The notes: a model not told the origin generated them from the letters alone. Shown: positions 46,230 through 55,358, counted from the first letter of the stretch. The stretch: DNA of 64,000 nt from Streptococcus pluranimalium (GCF_002953735.1 NZ_CP025536.1:316001-380000); one strand, 5' to 3'. Numbers and translations are program-made.

Positions 46230-46257
46230 AGCAAGGGAGATTTTCCCTTGCTTTTAT
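46230..46257 (+). terminator. Terminator of the division cluster
   Basis: AGCAAGGGA pairs with TCCCTTGCT around a 5-nt loop, followed by TTTATT. Confidence 0.85.
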
Positions 46258-46259
46258 TA

Positions 46260-46268
46260 TGTTATAAT
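46260..46268 (+). promoter_or_regulatory. Extended -10 promoter of the DEAD-box gene
   Basis: TGTTATAAT lies directly after the terminator and 22 bases before the ATG; AAAGGAGG follows it. Confidence 0.65.
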
Positions 46269-46290
46269 AGTCATAAGAAAAGGAGGCCTT

Positions 46291-47634
46291 ATGTCCTTTA
46301 AAGATTTTAATTTTAAAACCTATATCCAATCAGCCTTAGATGAGATTGGATTTAAAGAACCAACCCCAGTACAACAAAAGTTAATTCCAGTTGTTCGCTC
46401 AGGTCGTGACCTGGTCGGAGAATCAAAAACAGGTTCTGGTAAGACTCATACTTTCTTGTTGCCCATTTTTGAAAAATTGGATGAAGAAAGAGCAGAAGTC
46501 CAAGTTGTTATCACAGCACCGAGTCGTGAATTGGCTACTCAAATTTATCAGGCGACTAAGCAAATTGCGTCGCATTCTGATAAGGAAATCCGTGTCGTTA
46601 ACTATGTAGGCGGAACGGATAAATTGCGTCAAATTGAACGCCTAAAATCAGCACAGCCGCATATCGTCATCGGTACGCCGGGTCGTGTTTATGATTTGGT
46701 TAAATCCGGTGACTTGGAAATTTACAAGGCCCACACCTTTGTCGTTGACGAAGCTGATATGACCATGGATATGGGATTTCTGGATACTGTTGATAAGATT
46801 GCAGCAAGTTTTTCAAAAGATATCCAAATGTTGGTCTTTTCAGCAACCATTCCGCAAAAATTACAGCCATTCCTTAAAAAATATTTGACCAATCCGGTGA
46901 TGGAACAAATCAAGACAAGTACTGTCATTTCAGATACCATTGATAACTGGTTGATTTCCACAAAAGGTAAGGATAACAACACGCATATTTTGAAATTATC
47001 CAAAGTCATTAATCCTTATATGGCAATGATTTTTGTTAATACCAAAGAGCGTGCTGATGAATTACATGCTTACCTTCTAGCCAATGGTCTAAAAGTAGCT
47101 AAAATCCACGGTGGTATTCCACCACGTGAACGTAAGCGTATCATGAATCAAGTGAAAAACTTAGATTTTGAATATATCGTGGCGACAGATTTGGCTGCGC
47201 GTGGGATTGATATTGAAGGAGTCAGTCATGTGATTAACGATGCCATTCCGCAAGACTTGTCCTTCTTTGTGCACCGTGTTGGGCGTACAGGACGTAATGG
47301 ATTATCTGGAATTGCTATCACCCTTTATCAACCAAGTGATGACTCAGATATTCGTGAATTGGAAAAGTTGGGTATTACTTTTAAAGCAAAAGTTTTAAAA
47401 GACGGTGGTATTCAAGATACTCACGATCGTGATCGTCGTAACCAACGTGAAAAATCTTATCAGAAACTAGATACTGAGATGATTGGTCTTGTTAAGAAGA
47501 AAAAGAAAAAAGTTAAGCCAGGCTACAAGAAGAAAATCCAGTGGGCTGTTGATGAAAAACGTAAAAAAGAACGTCGTGCTGCTAATAAGGCGCGTGGTCG
47601 TGCAGAACGAAAAGCTAAGAAACAAACCTTTTAA
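46291..47634 (+). CDS. DEAD-box RNA helicase (CshB-like)
   Basis: This 447-residue ATP-dependent RNA helicase has the Q motif (EPTPVQQKLIP), motif I SKTGSGKTH, motif Ia TAPSRELA, motif II VDEAD, motif III SAT, motif IV/V segments (VATDLAARGID) and motif VI HRVGRTGR. A Lys/Arg-rich tail of about 70 residues should bind RNA. CshB-like proteins act in cold adaptation and RNA decay or ribosome assembly. It has its own promoter and terminator. Confidence 0.93.
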   Translation: MSFKDFNFKTYIQSALDEIGFKEPTPVQQKLIPVVRSGRDLVGESKTGSGKTHTFLLPIFEKLDEERAEVQVVITAPSRELATQIYQATKQIASHSDKEIRVVNYVGGTDKLRQIERLKSAQPHIVIGTPGRVYDLVKSGDLEIYKAHTFVVDEADMTMDMGFLDTVDKIAASFSKDIQMLVFSATIPQKLQPFLKKYLTNPVMEQIKTSTVISDTIDNWLISTKGKDNNTHILKLSKVINPYMAMIFVNTKERADELHAYLLANGLKVAKIHGGIPPRERKRIMNQVKNLDFEYIVATDLAARGIDIEGVSHVINDAIPQDLSFFVHRVGRTGRNGLSGIAITLYQPSDDSDIRELEKLGITFKAKVLKDGGIQDTHDRDRRNQREKSYQKLDTEMIGLVKKKKKKVKPGYKKKIQWAVDEKRKKERRAANKARGRAERKAKKQTF

Positions 47635-47643
47635 TCACAATAT

Positions 47644-47671
47644 AAAAACTAGATTTCGGTCTAGTTTTTTT
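47644..47671 (+). terminator. Terminator of the DEAD-box gene
   Basis: AAAAACTAGA pairs with TCTAGTTTTT around TTCGG-type loop bases, ending in a T run. Confidence 0.85.
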
Positions 47672-47744
47672 GTTCGAGCGACTTTTAATTTTTATAAGGC
47701 TTAATATAAAAAAGCTATTAGTCAAGGCCTTCAAATGATGATAG

Positions 47745-47758
47745 ACTATGGTCATAGT
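47745..47758 (+). promoter_or_regulatory. Palindrome upstream of the amino-acid transporter
   Basis: ACTATG-GT-CATAGT is a 6+2+6 inverted repeat, 22 bases before the ATG. A possible promoter TAGTCA (47719) with TAGACT (47742) would place it at the start site, suiting an operator. The regulator is not identified. Confidence 0.45.
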
Positions 47759-47780
47759 TATTCATTGAAAGGAGAAGCAT

Positions 47781-48596
47781 ATGAATTTAAAAAAGATCGC
47801 TATTTTAATGGTTAGTTTGGGTGCTTTGTTATTTTCTACGAAGGCTTACGCTGACAAACCAACACTTGTGACTGTCCCTACTGATTCTGATACTAAACCC
47901 TTTACTTACAAAGAAAATGGGAAGTTCAAAGGCTATGATATTGAAGTTGTTAAAGCTATTTTCAAAGGCTCCAAAAAATATGATGTCACCTTTAAAACTA
48001 TCCCTTTTTCATCCATTTTAACGGGATTGGATGCGGGACGTTATCAAATGGCTGCTAATAACTTTAACTATAACGAAGAAAGAGCTGAAAAGTATCTTTT
48101 TTCTGATCCCATTTCTAAATCAAATTATGCCATTGCCGCTAAAGATGGTAAGACATTTGATTCTTTAGATGCTGCTTCAGGAAAATCAGTTGAAGTATAT
48201 GCTGGATCAAACTATGCTCAAATTTTGGAGAACTGGAACAAGAAACATAGAGATCGTAAACCGATTGATATACGATATGTTGACAATCAGGTTACCCTGC
48301 CACAACGTCTTCAAAATATTGAAAATGGTAAAAGTGATTTTCTGATTTACGATGCTATATCCTTAAAGACAGTCATTAAAGATCAGAATCTATCTTTGGT
48401 AGTTACAGATGTTGCAGATCAATTAGGAACTAATAAAGACGGACTGGAATACTTACTATTTCCAAAAGATAAAGAAGGGAAAGCTTTACAAAAATTTGTT
48501 AATAAACGTATCAAGGTGTTACAAAAAAATGGCACTTTAAGTAAACTCAGTCAGAAATACTTTGGTGGTGATTACAGTACACTAGGTAAGGAATAA
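47781..48596 (+). CDS. Amino-acid ABC transporter substrate-binding protein (non-lipoprotein signal)
   Basis: This 271-residue family 3 solute-binding protein has KPFTYKENGKFKGYDIEVVKAI at the ligand cleft and repeated lobes typical of polar amino-acid or cystine binders. The N-terminal signal (LKKIAILMVSLGALLFSTKAYA) ends in an AxA site, and no Cys is present, so it lacks the lipid anchor usual for streptococcal binding proteins. A hairpin 29-62 bases downstream separates it from the permease and ATPase genes, which likely complete the transporter. Confidence 0.88.
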   Translation: MNLKKIAILMVSLGALLFSTKAYADKPTLVTVPTDSDTKPFTYKENGKFKGYDIEVVKAIFKGSKKYDVTFKTIPFSSILTGLDAGRYQMAANNFNYNEERAEKYLFSDPISKSNYAIAAKDGKTFDSLDAASGKSVEVYAGSNYAQILENWNKKHRDRKPIDIRYVDNQVTLPQRLQNIENGKSDFLIYDAISLKTVIKDQNLSLVVTDVADQLGTNKDGLEYLLFPKDKEGKALQKFVNKRIKVLQKNGTLSKLSQKYFGGDYSTLGKE

Positions 48597-48624
48597 TTGG
48601 TAAAACTGGAGATAGAAAAAGGAT

Positions 48625-48659
48625 AAGAGGTGATAGGTAAATCTTATCACCTCTTTAAA
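48625..48659 (+). terminator. Hairpin between binding-protein and permease genes
   Basis: AAGAGGTGATA pairs perfectly with TATCACCTCTT around a 9-nt loop, with a short TTTAAAA tail. It may be a partial terminator that makes the binding protein more abundant than the membrane parts. Confidence 0.65.
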
Positions 48660-48734
48660 ACCTCCTATTTTACAGGCTAGATAGTCAGTGATAGAATGGA
48701 CAGATAAGAAGATTATCGATTAAAGGACATAATT

Positions 48735-49532
48735 ATGAGACCATTATTTTTAGCAGCAGGTTGGTATGAAAGCCTTGTTGAAAAATTACCAGCAGGCAAA
48801 CTGTTTTCATGGAGGGCGGTTTTTGATGCCATCCCATCCATTTTAGAGCGTCTTCCGCTAACGATTGGGTTAACTTTAGCAGGGGCTGTAGCTGGGCTAA
48901 TCCTAGCTCTTTTATTTGCGGTTATTAAAATTAATCGTGTTAAGGTGATTTATCCTATCCAAGCGTTTTTTGTTAGTTTCCTGCGTGGAACACCGATTTT
49001 AGTTCAGTTGATGCTTAGTTACTACGGTATTCCGCTTTTACTTAAAGCTATTAATCAAAGAACTGGTTTAGATATGAATATCAATGCTATTCCAGCATCT
49101 GTATTTGCGATCACAGCCTTTGCTTTTAATGAGGCGGCTTATGCTAGTGAGACCATTCGAGCAGCTATTCAATCCGTGAATTCTGGTGAAGTAGAAGCTG
49201 CCAAGAGTTTGGGGATGACCAATAAACAAATTTATAGTCGCGTTATCATCCCTAACGCCGCTGTCGTTGCGACACCAACATTGATTAATAGTTTAATTGG
49301 TCTGACCAAAGGAACTTCTCTAGCTTTCAGTGCAGGAATTGTTGAAATATATGCGCAGGCACAAATTCTTGGTGGTGGTGATTACCGTTACTTTGAACGC
49401 TTTATTTCCGTATCACTTATATACTGGGGAGTAAGTTTCTTGATTGAAAATCTTGGTCTTTTTATTGAAAAATGCATGGCTATTAAGCCACCAGAATCAG
49501 TACAAGAATCACTTGAAGTAGGAGGTCGCTAA
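48735..49532 (+). CDS. Amino-acid ABC transporter permease
   Basis: This 265-residue HisM/GlnP-type permease has five or six helices and the ATPase-contact loop EAAKSLGMTNKQIYSRVIIPNA near residue 155. LERLPLTIGLTLAGAVAGL and FLRGTPILVQLMLSYYGIP are family features. The stop overlaps the ATPase start by one base, so they are coupled. The substrate is uncertain; cystine or another polar amino acid is likely. Confidence 0.92.
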   Translation: MRPLFLAAGWYESLVEKLPAGKLFSWRAVFDAIPSILERLPLTIGLTLAGAVAGLILALLFAVIKINRVKVIYPIQAFFVSFLRGTPILVQLMLSYYGIPLLLKAINQRTGLDMNINAIPASVFAITAFAFNEAAYASETIRAAIQSVNSGEVEAAKSLGMTNKQIYSRVIIPNAAVVATPTLINSLIGLTKGTSLAFSAGIVEIYAQAQILGGGDYRYFERFISVSLIYWGVSFLIENLGLFIEKCMAIKPPESVQESLEVGGR

Positions 49533-50275
49533 TGATTTCAATTCGCCATTTAACCAAAGAATTCTCAGGGCAAAAAGTTCTTGATGGCTTAGATTTAGAT
49601 ATCCAAAAAGGGGAAGTTGTTGCTCTTGTCGGGGCTTCAGGTGCTGGTAAATCAACCTTTTTACGTAGTCTTAATTACCTTGAAGAAGCTGATTCTGGAA
49701 GCATTGACATTGATGGCTTCAAAGTTGATTTTAAAACCATTTCTACCGAGGAAATCTTAACACTTCGCCGTAAGCTAGCTATGGTTTTTCAACAGTTTAA
49801 TCTGTTTGAGCGCCGTACAGCCCTTGGAAATGTTAAAGAAGGTTTAAAAGTGGTTAAACAGTTGTCAGACGCAGAGGCAACTAAAATCGCGAAAGAAGAA
49901 TTGGCTAAGGTTGGTTTGTCAGATAGAGAAAACCATTATCCTCGTCACTTGTCAGGAGGGCAAAAGCAGCGCGTAGCCTTAGCGCGTGCCTTAGCTATGA
50001 AACCAGATGTTCTCTTGCTTGACGAGCCAACATCAGCATTGGATCCTGAGCTTGTAGGTGAGGTTGAAAAATCGATTGCAGATGCTGCTAAGGCCGGCCA
50101 AACCATGGTATTAGTTAGTCATGACATGAATTTTGTTGCTCAAGTGGCTGATAAAATTCTATTTCTTGAAAAAGGGAAGATTTTGGAACAGGGAACACCT
50201 GATCAGTTGATTAATCATCCTAAGGAAGAACGAACTAAAGAATTCTTCGCTAGTTACAAAAAATCATATCTTTGA
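49532..50275 (+). CDS. Amino-acid ABC transporter ATP-binding protein
   Basis: This 247-residue ATPase has Walker A GASGAGKST (residues 34-42), a Q-loop MVFQQFNLF, the signature LSGGQKQR, Walker B LLLDEPTSALDP and the switch His in LVSHD. It belongs to the polar amino-acid importer family (GlnQ/HisP). It is coupled to the permease and followed by a terminator. Confidence 0.95.
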   Translation: MISIRHLTKEFSGQKVLDGLDLDIQKGEVVALVGASGAGKSTFLRSLNYLEEADSGSIDIDGFKVDFKTISTEEILTLRRKLAMVFQQFNLFERRTALGNVKEGLKVVKQLSDAEATKIAKEELAKVGLSDRENHYPRHLSGGQKQRVALARALAMKPDVLLLDEPTSALDPELVGEVEKSIADAAKAGQTMVLVSHDMNFVAQVADKILFLEKGKILEQGTPDQLINHPKEERTKEFFASYKKSYL

Positions 50276-50287
50276 TATAATGGAGAA

Positions 50288-50321
50288 AAACTCAGCTAGG
50301 TAGTCTGGCTGAGTTTGTTTT
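50288..50321 (+). terminator. Terminator of the amino-acid transporter operon
   Basis: AAACTCAGC pairs with GCTGAGTTT around an 11-nt loop, followed by GTTTTAA. Confidence 0.75.
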
Positions 50322-50339
50322 AACATTGTTTTAGTCTTT

Positions 50340-50425
50340 TGAATTAACTTTGATACATTGTCACTTTCAACTTGTCGTACTCCAGTACTGTCTGCGTCTC
50401 AGTTCCTTGTCTGAAAGTTAATTCA
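50340..50425. repeat. Palindromic intergenic element A
   Basis: TGAATTAACTTT (50340-50351) and AAAGTTAATTCA (50414-50425) are 12-base perfect inverted ends around 62 bases, which contain an inner GTACT/AGTAC hairpin at 50377-50388. No coding capacity is seen. The form is that of a small MITE-like streptococcal repeat. Confidence 0.65.
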
Positions 50426-50481
50426 TTTGACTATATTAATGATTGAGCCATTAATGGACTTAAGGCAAAGAAGGTAGGCGT

Positions 50482-50706
50482 ATGTTACACACTTTAGTTT
50501 CATTTTATTTACAAGGACTCTTACTAGCGACTATAGTTGTAGTTATCACTGGTCTGGCTTATATGGTGAATAGAGCCTATAAAAAAGTAGATAAAACCGC
50601 GAGAGAAAAACAGGAAGTTCTTTACGATGTTTTAATGATTTGTATTTTAACTACTCCTATTTTTTCATTCGCTTTTATGGCTTTACTACTTGTTATTAAG
50701 TCTTAA
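50482..50706 (+). CDS. DUF4059 family small membrane protein
   Basis: This 74-residue protein has two membrane helices (about 4-28 and 50-71) joined by a charged loop with KKVDKTAREKQEVLYD. It matches the streptococcal DUF4059 proteins that sit upstream of trxB. The function is unknown. The next gene starts 66 bases later without a terminator between, so cotranscription with trxB is likely. Confidence 0.8.
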   Translation: MLHTLVSFYLQGLLLATIVVVITGLAYMVNRAYKKVDKTAREKQEVLYDVLMICILTTPIFSFAFMALLLVIKS

Positions 50707-50771
50707 AGATTGCTAATTAAAAAAAGAATTGCTAAAATTTGGCTACGTATGTAGATGAAAAAGGAGAAAGC

Positions 50772-51689
50772 ATGTACGATACAATTGTGATTGGAGCAGG
50801 TCCTGCAGGAATGACTGCAGCGCTTTATGCAGCTCGTTCAAATCTGAAGGTGGCAACCTTGGAACAAGGAGCTCCAGGTGGACAGATGAATAACACTGCT
50901 GATGTCGAAAATTATCCAGGATTTGAGCTTATCAGTGGTCCAGAACTGTCAATGAAGATGTTTGAACCGCTTGAAAAGTTTGGTGTCGAAAACCTTTATG
51001 GGATCGTAACGGGTATCGAAGACAAGGGTGATTATAAGATCGTTCGCACTGACGATGAAGCTTATGAAGCAAAGACGGTCATCATTGCAACAGGAGCTAA
51101 GCATCGCCAAATTGGGGTAGTTGGAGAGAATGAATACAACAGTCGAGGCGTTTCTTACTGTGCGGTTTGTGATGGCGCTTTCTTTAGAAATCAAGATTTG
51201 CTTGTTGTCGGCGGTGGTGATTCAGCTATCGAAGAAGGTCTATTTTTAACACGATTTGCAAATTCTGTAACGATTGTTCATCGTCGTGATGAATTACGGG
51301 CTCAGAAGATTTTACAGGATCGTGCCTTCGCTAATGATAAAGTTTCTTTCATCTGGGATTCTGTCGTTGAAGAAATCAAGGGTAACGACATGAAGGTTAC
51401 GAACGTAGACATCAAAAACGTTAAAACAAATGAGATTACCAATCATGAATTTGGTGGTGTCTTTGTTTATGTTGGTCTCGATCCGGTATCTGATTTCTTC
51501 CGTGATTTAGGTATCACAGACCAAGATGGTTGGGTAGTAACTGATGATCATATGAGAACTAATATTCCTGGCATCTTTGCTGTCGGGGACATTCGTCAGA
51601 AGCATTTGCGTCAAATCACAACAGCTGTTGGAGATGGTGCTATTGCAGGTCAAGAAGCTTATCAATATATTGTAGACCATGAGGTTTAA
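50772..51689 (+). CDS. trxB: Thioredoxin reductase
   Basis: This 305-residue flavoenzyme reduces thioredoxin with NADPH. Evidence is the FAD motif IGAGPAGMTAALYAAR at the N-terminus, the redox-active CAVC pair in SYCAVCDGAFF near residue 132, the NADPH motif VGGGDSAIEEG, and the C-terminal GIFAVGDIR. I start at ATG 50772, with AAGGAG upstream; the longer frame from 50739 begins at a TTG without a site. A terminator follows. Confidence 0.97.
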   Translation: MYDTIVIGAGPAGMTAALYAARSNLKVATLEQGAPGGQMNNTADVENYPGFELISGPELSMKMFEPLEKFGVENLYGIVTGIEDKGDYKIVRTDDEAYEAKTVIIATGAKHRQIGVVGENEYNSRGVSYCAVCDGAFFRNQDLLVVGGGDSAIEEGLFLTRFANSVTIVHRRDELRAQKILQDRAFANDKVSFIWDSVVEEIKGNDMKVTNVDIKNVKTNEITNHEFGGVFVYVGLDPVSDFFRDLGITDQDGWVVTDDHMRTNIPGIFAVGDIRQKHLRQITTAVGDGAIAGQEAYQYIVDHEV

Positions 51690-51693
51690 GGGG

Positions 51694-51719
51694 AGTCAGG
51701 ACAAAAGTCCTGGCTTTTT
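51694..51719 (+). terminator. Terminator of trxB
   Basis: AGTCAGGAC pairs with GTCCTGGCT (one G-U pair) around AAAA, followed by TTTTT. Confidence 0.85.
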
Positions 51720-51720
51720 A

Positions 51721-51822
51721 TACTCATTGAACATCAAAATCTGACCTTGTCACCTTTACCTTGATGACTTTTAGTTCTATTTGAGGCGCCTTTCCTAGTC
51801 AGATTTTGATTTTCTTCGAGTA
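51721..51822. repeat. Palindromic intergenic element B
   Basis: The 102-base element is bounded by TACTC and GAGTA, with ATCAAAATCTGAC (51733-51745) paired to GTCAGATTTTGAT (51798-51810). The layout is that of RUP-like repeats known from streptococci. There is no coding frame. Confidence 0.7.
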
Positions 51823-51975
51823 CTATGTTGGTGCTATTCAACAGTGACCTTTTCTTTTTTATAGCCAAAAAGTTTCCTTTGAGTTTTTGGTTGGAAAGAA
51901 AAATATCAGATGAGGAGAAAACTTGTTGTTTTATTCACAATAAAAGGGTGGATGATTCCCTAAAGCTAGCGCTTG

Positions 51976-51984
51976 TGCTATAAT
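51976..51984 (+). promoter_or_regulatory. Extended -10 promoter of pncB-nadE
   Basis: TGCTATAAT lies 76 bases before the pncB ATG. No clear -35 is visible. The rest of 51823-52059 shows only a short inverted repeat (CCAAAAA/TTTTTGG near 51865-51892). Confidence 0.65.
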
Positions 51985-52059
51985 AGTCAACAAGATTAGA
52001 AGTACTGACTTTTTGAAATGAGGTTCGCTACTTTGGTCAAGAACGAAGGATATAAAAAA

Positions 52060-53526
52060 ATGAATTATACAGACGATAGTTTAACACTACATACAGACCT
52101 TTATCAAATCAATATGATGCATGTTTATTTCAAGCAGGGTATTCATAACAAACATGCTATTTTTGAACTTTACTTTCGTAAGTTACCTTTTGAAAATGGT
52201 TTTGCAGTGTTCGCTGGTCTAGAACGTATCGTATCATACTTAAAGCAATTACGCTTCACAGAGACAGATATTGCTTATTTGCGTGAGGAAGGCTACCCAG
52301 AAGACTTTTTAACTTATTTACAAGAGTTTAAGCTAGAATTATCAGTAAAATCAGCGCGTGAGGGAGATTTGGTTTTTGCTAATGAACCTTTAGTTCAAGT
52401 CGAAGGTCCCTTGGCACAATGTCAACTTGTCGAAACAGCGCTTTTGAACATTGTCAACTTCCAAACGTTGATTGCGACAAAAGCGGCTCGTATCAAGACT
52501 GTTATTGCTGACGAACCACTTCTTGAATTTGGAACACGTCGGGCACAAGAGATGGATGCAGCGATTTGGGGTACTCGTGCAGCTGTTATTGGTGGAGCGG
52601 ATGCGACTTCAAACGTTCGAGCTGGGAAGATTTTTGGCATTCCAGTATCGGGGACCCACGCTCATGCCATGGTACAAGCTTATGGTGATGATTACAAGGC
52701 TTTTAAGGCCTATGCTGAAACCCACAGAAACTGTGTTTTTTTGGTAGATACCTATGATACCTTGAAAATCGGTGTTCCGGCAGCGATTAGGGTTGCTAAA
52801 GAATTTGGTGATAAGATCAATTTCCAAGGAGTTCGTCTGGATTCAGGAGACATGGCTTACCTCTCGAAAGAAGTGCGTAAACAACTAGACGAAGCAGGCT
52901 TCACAGATGCTAAGATCTATGCGTCAAATGATTTGGATGAAAATACCATCCTTAACTTGAAGATGCAAAAGGCTAAGATTGACGTCTGGGGAGTTGGAAC
53001 AAAATTAATTACAGCTTACGATCAACCAGCCCTAGGTGCCGTTTATAAAATTGTTTCGATCGAAGATGACAATGGCGAGATGATTGATACTATCAAGCTA
53101 TCAAATAATGCCGAAAAAGTCTCTACACCTGGTAAGAAACAGGTTTGGCGGATTACTAGCCGTGAAAAAGGTAAGTCTGAGGGGGATTACATCACCTTTG
53201 CGGATGTCGATGTGTCAAAAATGGATGAAATCCATATGTTCCATCCTGTCTATACTTACATTTCAAAAACAGTCAAAAACTTTGATGCTGTCCCATTATT
53301 AACTGACATCTTTCAGGATGGTCAATTGGTTTACGATTTGCCAAGTCTGGAAGAAATCAAAGAATATGCCCATAAAGAACTAGATGATTTATGGGATGAG
53401 TATAAGCGCGTTTTAAACCCTCAAGAATACCCAGTAGACCTAGCCAAAGATGTTTGGGATAATAAGATGGCTCTTATTGATCGTGTTCGTCAATCAGCAT
53501 TTGCTCAAGTTAAAGGAGACAAATAG
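52060..53526 (+). CDS. pncB: Nicotinate phosphoribosyltransferase
   Basis: This 488-residue enzyme joins nicotinate to phosphoribosyl pyrophosphate in NAD salvage. LTLHTDLYQINMMHVYF at the N-terminus, FGTRRAQEMDAAIWGTRAAVIGG, the phospho-accepting His in GTHAHAMVQAYGDD, and DTYDTLKIG are family marks. I start at ATG 52060, with AAGGA 9 bases upstream; the longer frame from 52018 starts inside the leader. nadE follows directly, sharing the route to NAD. Confidence 0.96.
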   Translation: MNYTDDSLTLHTDLYQINMMHVYFKQGIHNKHAIFELYFRKLPFENGFAVFAGLERIVSYLKQLRFTETDIAYLREEGYPEDFLTYLQEFKLELSVKSAREGDLVFANEPLVQVEGPLAQCQLVETALLNIVNFQTLIATKAARIKTVIADEPLLEFGTRRAQEMDAAIWGTRAAVIGGADATSNVRAGKIFGIPVSGTHAHAMVQAYGDDYKAFKAYAETHRNCVFLVDTYDTLKIGVPAAIRVAKEFGDKINFQGVRLDSGDMAYLSKEVRKQLDEAGFTDAKIYASNDLDENTILNLKMQKAKIDVWGVGTKLITAYDQPALGAVYKIVSIEDDNGEMIDTIKLSNNAEKVSTPGKKQVWRITSREKGKSEGDYITFADVDVSKMDEIHMFHPVYTYISKTVKNFDAVPLLTDIFQDGQLVYDLPSLEEIKEYAHKELDDLWDEYKRVLNPQEYPVDLAKDVWDNKMALIDRVRQSAFAQVKGDK

Positions 53527-54348
53527 GTGAGTTTGCAAGAAACTATTATTAAAGAACTAGGTGTGAAACCAGAAATCAATGCCAAAGAAGAAATCCGTCG
53601 TTCGGTTGATTTCTTAAAGGCTTATCTTTTGAAATATCCGTTTTTAAAGACGCTTGTTTTAGGGATTTCAGGTGGTCAAGATTCTACTTTAGCTGGACGG
53701 CTTGCTCAACTAGCCATTGAGGAATTACGTGATGAGACTGGTAAAGATTATCAATTCATCGCCATTCGTCTTCCTTATGGGGTGCAGGCTGACGAAGCGG
53801 ATGCCCAAAGAGCACTTGATTTTATCAAACCAGATGTGACTTTAGCGATTAACATCAAGGAAGCAGTAGACGGTCAAGTATCAGAATTGGCCAAGGCAGG
53901 CGTAGAAGTGTCTGATTTTAATAAGGGTAATATTAAGGCTCGTCAACGCATGATCACTCAGTACGCAGTTGCTGGTCAGTACAGTGGTGCTGTTATCGGA
54001 ACAGATCATGCTGCAGAAAATATTACTGGCTTTTTCACTAAGTTTGGTGATGGTGGTGCCGATATCTTACCGCTCTTTAGACTTAATAAACGTCAAGGAA
54101 AACAGCTTTTGGCAGAGTTAGGTGCCGATAAGGCACTCTACGAAAAAATCCCTACAGCGGACTTGGAAGAAAATAAACCAGGCATCGCTGACGAAGTTGC
54201 ACTCGGTGTAACCTATAACGATATCGATGACTATTTAGAAGGTAAAGCTGTCTCAGCAGATGCCCAAGAAAAAATCGAAAACTGGTGGCATAAAACCATG
54301 CACAAACGTCATCTACCAATCACGGTATTTGATGAGTTTTGGAAATAA
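53527..54348 (+). CDS. nadE: NH3-dependent NAD+ synthetase
   Basis: This 273-residue enzyme amidates nicotinate adenine dinucleotide to NAD. The pyrophosphatase loop is [14 protein letters not shown] (near 46-59), and [21 protein letters not shown] carries the substrate site. It lacks a glutaminase domain, so it uses ammonia. The GTG start at 53527 directly follows the pncB stop, with AAGGAG 8 bases upstream. Confidence 0.96.
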   Translation: MSLQETIIKELGVKPEINAKEEIRRSVDFLKAYLLKYPFLKTLVLGISGGQDSTLAGRLAQLAIEELRDETGKDYQFIAIRLPYGVQADEADAQRALDFIKPDVTLAINIKEAVDGQVSELAKAGVEVSDFNKGNIKARQRMITQYAVAGQYSGAVIGTDHAAENITGFFTKFGDGGADILPLFRLNKRQGKQLLAELGADKALYEKIPTADLEENKPGIADEVALGVTYNDIDDYLEGKAVSADAQEKIENWWHKTMHKRHLPITVFDEFWK

Positions 54349-54422
54349 TAAGTATCAAGACCGGCCAATATGTCGGTTTTTGTTATAAACTAAAACTATA
54401 ACTAAACCTAACTTTTAACAAC

Positions 54423-54451
54423 TTGTTTTTTATAACTGTATATGACATAAT
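54423..54451 (+). promoter_or_regulatory. Promoter of the methionine transporter operon
   Basis: TTGTTT (54423-54428) and CATAAT (54446-54451) are 17 bases apart, with TGA before the -10. No S-box or T-box was seen here. Confidence 0.55.
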
Positions 54452-54488
54452 AAGTAAGCATTTAAAAACAAGTGAGAGGTAGAATGAT

Positions 54489-55358
54489 ATGACATTCAAA
54501 AAAGTATTAGGTATTGCAGGTGTAGCTTTAGCTTCAACAGTTGTTTTAGCAGCTTGCTCAGGTGATAACTCAGCTGATGATAAAAATGTCGTGCGTGTTG
54601 GTATCATGACGAAAACTGATGCGACAGAGCCCATCTGGGACCGTGTTGAAGAACTTGCTGAGAAGAAAGGTGTGGAACTAAAATTCACAGAATTCACAGA
54701 CTACACACAACCCAATAAAGCTCTTAAAAATGGTGAAATTGATGTCAATGCTTTCCAACATTATAATTTCTTAAATGATTGGAACAAGAAAAATGATGGT
54801 GATTTAGTGGCAGCAGCTGATACTCTCTTGAGTCCAATTCACTTGTTCTCAGGATTAGACGGTAAGAAAGCTAAATACACAGATGTCAAAGATATTCCAA
54901 AAGGTGCAACGATTTCAGTTCCAAACGACGCAACAAATGAAAGTCGCGCCCTCTATGTTCTTCAATCAGCAGGTCTAATCAAGTTATCTAAATCAGGTGA
55001 AGAAGTAGCAACACTTGATGATATTACATCAAATCCAAAAGATTTGGATATCAAAGAAATCGCTGCTGACCAAGCCGCATCAACTCTAACATCAGTTGAT
55101 GCAGCTGTTGTCAATAATAACTATGCTGTCGATGCTGGCGTTGATTACGACACTTCAATCTTTACTGAAGAGAAAAATGATAGTTCAAAACAATGGATTA
55201 ATGTCATTGCTGCTCAAAAAGATTGGAAAAAATCTGCTAAAGCAGATGCTATCAATACATTGATTGATGTTTACCAAACGGATGAAGTTGCCAAAATCAT
55301 CAAAAAAGCCTCAAAAGGTACTGATATTGCTATCTGGGAAGGCGCTCCAGAAAATTAA
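54489..55358 (+). CDS. metQ: Methionine-binding lipoprotein
   Basis: This 289-residue NlpA-family protein binds methionine outside the membrane for the ABC transporter encoded below. The signal ends in STVVLAACSG, with the lipid Cys at residue 23. VRVGIMTKTDATEPIWD, VNAFQHYNFL and SVPNDATNESRALYVLQ are MetQ marks. An imperfect terminator follows before the peptidase gene, so it may be made in excess of the membrane parts. Confidence 0.94.
   Translation: MTFKKVLGIAGVALASTVVLAACSGDNSADDKNVVRVGIMTKTDATEPIWDRVEELAEKKGVELKFTEFTDYTQPNKALKNGEIDVNAFQHYNFLNDWNKKNDGDLVAAADTLLSPIHLFSGLDGKKAKYTDVKDIPKGATISVPNDATNESRALYVLQSAGLIKLSKSGEEVATLDDITSNPKDLDIKEIAADQAASTLTSVDAAVVNNNYAVDAGVDYDTSIFTEEKNDSSKQWINVIAAQKDWKKSAKADAINTLIDVYQTDEVAKIIKKASKGTDIAIWEGAPEN

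Noticed and set aside
54350..54488. S-box or T-box riboswitch for the methionine operon
   Set aside because: No GGGTGGAACCGCG-type T-box core or S-box conserved segments are present in the short leader.
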